A stretch of 64,000 bases of DNA from Pseudomonas putida (GTDB lineage Bacteria; Pseudomonadota; Gammaproteobacteria; Pseudomonadales; Pseudomonadaceae): the NCBI RefSeq assembly GCF_003228315.1, contig NZ_CP029693.1, forward strand, positions 5,862,501-5,926,500, read 5' to 3'. The translations under genes and the position numbers were made by a program. Below, in pieces: positions 60,953 to 64,000 of the stretch. The notes below the pieces were generated by a model that saw nothing but the letters and a program-made list of their open reading frames with translations, made no database searches and had not been told where the DNA came from. How positions within the stretch are numbered: position 1 is the first letter of the stretch; every line of letters starts with the position of its first letter.

Positions 60953-62137
60953 ATGCGTGAAGTGGTGATCGTCGACAGCGTACGGACCGGCCTGGCCAAA
61001 TCCTTTCGCGGCAAGTTCAACCAGACCCGCCCGGATGACATGGCGGCCCATTGCGTCAACGCCTTGCTGGCGCGAAGCGGCATCGACCCGGCTAGCGTCG
61101 AGGACTGCATTGTCGGCGCCGGCTCCAACGAAGGCGCCCAGGGCTACAACATCGGGCGCAACGTCGCGGTGCTGTCGCAGTTGGGTACCGGTACCGCCGG
61201 TATGACCCTCAACCGTTTTTGCTCCTCGGGCCTGCAGGCGATTGCCATCGCCGCCAACCAGATCGCCTCGGGTTGCAGCGACATCATCGTGGCCGGTGGT
61301 GTCGAGTCGATCAGCCTGACCATGAAAAGCGTCAACACCGACAACCTGATCAACCCGTTGCTGAAGGAGCAGGTGCCGGGCATCTATTTCCCGATGGGAC
61401 AGACCGCCGAAATCGTCGCGCGTCGTTACAACGTCAGCCGTGAAGAACAGGACCTGTACGCGTTTCAAAGCCAGCAACGCACCGCACTGGCCCAGGCCGG
61501 CGGGTTGTTCGACGATGAAATCGTGCCGATGAGCGTGAAATATCGCGTGGAAGACAAGACGACAGGCCAGGTGCAGATCCTCGACGGTGTGGTTGATCGC
61601 GACGATTGCAACCGCCCGGACACGACCCTCGAAAGCCTGGCCGGGTTGAAACCAGTGTTTGCCGAAGACGGTTCGGTCACGGCCGGCAACTCCTCCCAGT
61701 TGTCGGATGGTGCGTCGATGACGCTGGTGATGAGTCTGGACAAAGCCCTGGAGCTGGGCTTGAAACCCAAGGCATTCTTCCGCGGCTTCACCGTGGCCGG
61801 TTGTGAGCCGGATGAAATGGGCATCGGCCCGGTGTTCTCCGTGCCCAAACTGCTCAAGGCCAAGGGCTTGCAGATTGCCGACATCGATCTGTGGGAGCTC
61901 AACGAAGCCTTTGCCTCGCAGTGCCTGTATGCGCGCAATCGACTGGAGATCGATAACGCCAGATACAACGTCAACGGCGGCTCGATATCCATCGGTCATC
62001 CCTTCGGCATGACCGGTTCGCGTCAGGTCGGACACTTGGTTCGCGAGTTGCAGCGACGCAATCTGCGCTACGGCATCGTGACCATGTGCGTGGGGGGCGG
62101 GATGGGGGCTACGGGGTTGTTTGAGGCGGTGCGGTGA
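60953..62137 (+). CDS. Acetyl-CoA C-acyltransferase (thiolase family)
   Basis: A 394-residue thiolase. The nucleophile is Cys90 in NRFCSSGLQAIAIAANQI; the catalytic His is in NGGSISIGHPFGMTG, and MCVGGGMGATGLFEAV gives the second Cys near the C-terminus. The His motif has S-I-S-I-G-H-P-F-G rather than the usual A-I-A-L-G-H-P-L-G. It could act in fatty-acid or other acyl-CoA degradation or in acetoacetyl-CoA synthesis; no partner dehydrogenase is nearby. GAGG precedes the ATG at 60953. Confidence 0.9.
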   Translation: MREVVIVDSVRTGLAKSFRGKFNQTRPDDMAAHCVNALLARSGIDPASVEDCIVGAGSNEGAQGYNIGRNVAVLSQLGTGTAGMTLNRFCSSGLQAIAIAANQIASGCSDIIVAGGVESISLTMKSVNTDNLINPLLKEQVPGIYFPMGQTAEIVARRYNVSREEQDLYAFQSQQRTALAQAGGLFDDEIVPMSVKYRVEDKTTGQVQILDGVVDRDDCNRPDTTLESLAGLKPVFAEDGSVTAGNSSQLSDGASMTLVMSLDKALELGLKPKAFFRGFTVAGCEPDEMGIGPVFSVPKLLKAKGLQIADIDLWELNEAFASQCLYARNRLEIDNARYNVNGGSISIGHPFGMTGSRQVGHLVRELQRRNLRYGIVTMCVGGGMGATGLFEAVR

Positions 62138-62167
62138 GTCTGAAGATTTTTGATGATTGTTAGATAG

Positions 62168-62245
62168 CCATCGCGAGCAAGCTCGCTCCCACACCGGATC
62201 TTTGTCTCACATCAGATCCCTGTAGGAGCGAGCCTGCTCGCGATG
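62168..62245. repeat. REP doublet, inverse topology
   Basis: Two REP units with inner CTCCCACA/TGTAGGAG ends, about 78 bp, between the convergent thiolase and small DUF6316-like genes. Confidence 0.83.
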
Positions 62246-62258
62246 CAGACACCTCGGT

Positions 62259-62450
62259 CTACCGACTCTGCATGTTCTGCATCCGCACGATGTAAGCCAG
62301 AATCTCCCGCTCAGCCACCTCAGCACTCACAAACGGCCCCTCCAGGGTGTTTTCCCGGGTGCTGAAGTACAACTCCCCATTCACTCGACACAACCGGTCA
62401 CTGCGAAAGTGGGTGGCAGGGGCGTTGTCCTGGGCGCGCATGCCGTACAT
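62259..62450 (-). CDS. Small DUF6316-like protein
   Basis: A 63-residue protein (RSDRLCRVNGELYFSTREN, then EGPFVSAEVAEREILAYIVR) that looks like the DUF6316 family seen in Pseudomonas. CAGGAG precedes the ATG at 62450; a longer frame is not conserved. Function unknown. Confidence 0.75.
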   Translation of the reverse strand: MYGMRAQDNAPATHFRSDRLCRVNGELYFSTRENTLEGPFVSAEVAEREILAYIVRMQNMQSR

Positions 62451-62660
62451 GGCTATCTCCTGAAAATCTGCGGTGGGTGGATCCAATCAGCTTATGCATG
62501 AACCACTTGCACAGCCTGACAATCGGATCGACGGCATATCGCCAATTTAATATTGCGACCTGCACAGTTTCATTCGCGGCCAGACGCCAACTGTCCCTGT
62601 GTGGCACACCGCCGTGCACCTAGAATGACGGCTCTGGACACTTGGCCTTTTGGGGGACGC

Positions 62661-63620
62661 ATGCACATTTCATCCGGTCGCTGGGTTTACGGCCTGTTCC
62701 TGGCCTTGCTGACCGCGCTGCTGTGGGGAATCCTGCCGATCAAGCTCAAACAGGTATTGCTGGTGATGGACCCGGTCACCGTGACCTGGTTTCGCCTGAC
62801 GGTCTCCGGTGGGTGTCTGTTCCTTTATCTGGCGGCGACCCGGCGCTTGCCCAGCCGCAAGGTACTCGGTCCCCGTGGCGGCTGGCTGGTGGCGATGGCT
62901 GTGCTCGGTCTGGTGGGCAACTACGTGCTGTACCTGATGGGCCTGAACCTGCTCAGCCCCGGCACCGCGCAACTGGTGGTGCAGATGGGCCCGATCATGC
63001 TGCTGATTGCCAGTGTGTTTGTGTTCAAGGAGCGTTTCAGCCTGGGGCAGGGGATTGGCCTGGTGGTGCTGTTGATTGGCTTTGCGCTGTTTTTCAATCA
63101 GCGCCTGAGTGAACTCCTGACCTCGTTGACCGACTACACCGCTGGCGTGTTGCTGGTGCTGTTGGCGTCCACGGTCTGGACTTTTTATGCGTTGGGCCAG
63201 AAGCAATTGTTGACCGTGTGGAACTCGCTGCAGGTGATGATGGTGATCTACCTGTTTTGCGCGCTGCTGTTGACGCCGTGGGTGCATCCGCTGGAAGCAC
63301 TGCAGTTGAATCCGCTGCAAGGCTGGCTGCTGCTGGGATGCTGCCTCAATACCCTGATTGCCTACGGCGCATTTGCCGAAGCCCTGGCCCATTGGGAGGC
63401 CTCGCGGGTCAGCGCGACGCTGGCGATTACGCCATTGGTGACCTTTGGCGCGGTGGCGCTGGCGGCCTGGTGGTGGCCTGACTACGTGCATGCCGAGACG
63501 ATCAATGGTCTGGGATATGGCGGGGCGGTATTGGTGGTGCTGGGGTCGGCGCTGGTGGCGTTGGGGCCGTCGTTGATTGCCGGGCTCAAGGCCCGCAAGG
63601 TGCGGATGGCTGCAGGTTGA
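62661..63620 (+). CDS. EamA/DMT-family transporter (RarD-like)
   Basis: A 319-residue membrane protein with ten helices in two EamA halves. LALLTALLWGILPIKLKQVL at the start and AEALAHWEASRVSATLAITP near the end are typical. It resembles RarD-like exporters, but the substrate is unknown. GGGGGA precedes the ATG at 62661. It has no sequence likeness by eye to a partner gene. Confidence 0.88.
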   Translation: MHISSGRWVYGLFLALLTALLWGILPIKLKQVLLVMDPVTVTWFRLTVSGGCLFLYLAATRRLPSRKVLGPRGGWLVAMAVLGLVGNYVLYLMGLNLLSPGTAQLVVQMGPIMLLIASVFVFKERFSLGQGIGLVVLLIGFALFFNQRLSELLTSLTDYTAGVLLVLLASTVWTFYALGQKQLLTVWNSLQVMMVIYLFCALLLTPWVHPLEALQLNPLQGWLLLGCCLNTLIAYGAFAEALAHWEASRVSATLAITPLVTFGAVALAAWWWPDYVHAETINGLGYGGAVLVVLGSALVALGPSLIAGLKARKVRMAAG

Positions 63621-63633
63621 TCCGCGTTATCGT

Positions 63634-63709
63634 TCATCGCGGGCAAGCCACGCTCCCACAGGTTTCGTGTCGTTCACAGAACCTGTGGGAGCGGGCTTGC
63701 CCGCGATGA
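63634..63709. repeat. REP doublet of the GCGGGCTTGCCCGCGATG subtype
   Basis: Inverted pair of about 76 bp. This subtype differs from the other copies; the left arm (GCGGGCAAGCCACGCTCCCA) has lost two bases relative to the right arm (GTGGGAGCGGGCTTGCCCGC). Confidence 0.8.
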
Positions 63710-63732
63710 CTTTCTGACAGGCGCTACAAATC

Positions 63733-64000
63733 TCAGCCCTTGGCCCCGGCCTCCAGCATATTCTCCGGCCGCACCCAGGCATCGAACTGTTCATCCGTCA
63801 GATAGCCCAGCTCCAGTGCCGACTCCCGCAGGGTCAGCCCTTCGCTGTAGGCCTTCTTGGCGATCTCCGCCGATTTGTCATAGCCAATGTGCGGATTCAA
63901 CGCCGTGACCAGCATCAAGCCGCGCTCCAGGTGTTCGGCCATTTTCCCGGCGTCCGGCTCCAGGCCGGCAATGCAATGCTGCTGGAAGTTGCTGCAACCA
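63733..64000 (-). CDS. fumC: Class II fumarate hydratase, C-terminal part (gene runs out of window)
   Basis: The last 88 or so residues of a fumarase/aspartase-superfamily enzyme. ALNPHIGYDKSAEIAKKAYS, ESALELGYLTDEQFDAWV and PENMLEA match FumC, which reversibly hydrates fumarate to malate. The 5' end lies beyond base 64000, so the active-site SSxMPxKxN loop cannot be checked. The related aspartase is less likely because of the GYDKSAEIAKKAYSEG and WVRPENM residues. Confidence 0.88.
   Translation of the reverse strand, partial: GCSNFQQHCIAGLEPDAGKMAEHLERGLMLVTALNPHIGYDKSAEIAKKAYSEGLTLRESALELGYLTDEQFDAWVRPENMLEAGAKG

Overview
The window is a 64 kb stretch of chromosome from a Pseudomonas of the P. 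fluorescens complex. This is suggested by high GC, an intact lapA-lapD-lapG adhesion locus, a pseudomonad-type cpxR/cpxA-trkH neighbourhood, the asnO-ngg NAGGN osmolyte genes, etfBA divergent from the ETF:quinone oxidoreductase gene, and at least 13 paired REP elements (REPIN-like) between genes. I see no insertion sequence, prophage, CRISPR array, tRNA or rRNA. The window opens inside one gene (the C-terminal 1646 residues of a giant adhesin) and ends inside another (a class II fumarase).

Layout. 1-7741: secreted RTX adhesin lapA and, converging on it, the c-di-GMP receptor lapD and periplasmic protease lapG. 7926-15886: ybaN- and ygfB-like genes, recQ, a MarR regulator with a palindromic operator, a FimV paralogue, a small CxxC protein, an EamA exporter and an AraC regulator. 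16030-20515: an LpxH-like phosphoesterase, an HD protein paired with a DUF962 membrane protein, a second AraC regulator and trkH. 20637-25561: a nitroreductase and a cpxR-spy-cpxA envelope-stress locus, then yciI and yciB. 25649-30477: a forward run rnm-yciO-scpA-scpB-rluB (RNA processing, chromosome segregation, ribosome modification).

31342-36785: an AroP-like aromatic amino acid permease behind a long leader with a Trp-containing minigene, then the electron-transfer flavoprotein genes, whose intergenic region holds a PsrA-type operator against a good sigma-70 promoter and a separate 10-bp inverted repeat. 36987-46045: a periplasmic binding protein with two lipoproteins, a MocR regulator with tandem operator-like repeats, small periplasmic and cysteine-cluster proteins, a START protein, an LtaS-like sulfatase-fold membrane enzyme, a 50-residue DUF3309 protein and an SDR. 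46110-52060: ynfA, a CsrA/RsmA paralogue, yheU, and the asnO-ngg-M42 peptidase osmoprotectant operon.

52357-57180 is a 1607-residue toxin/effector-like protein with leucine-rich repeats and an IpaH-type (NEL) ubiquitin ligase domain; it is the clearest accessory gene. Then come mnmC, the polyphosphate:AMP phosphotransferase pap, a thiolase, a small DUF6316-like protein, a second EamA transporter and the 3' end of a class II fumarase.

Most genes are ordinary core genes. The items most worth testing are the aroP leader with its minigene, the etf intergenic operators, the MocR repeat pair, the NEL-LRR protein, and the two spacer families among the REP doublets. Function calls come from reading the sequence and remembered family motifs; no database search was run.
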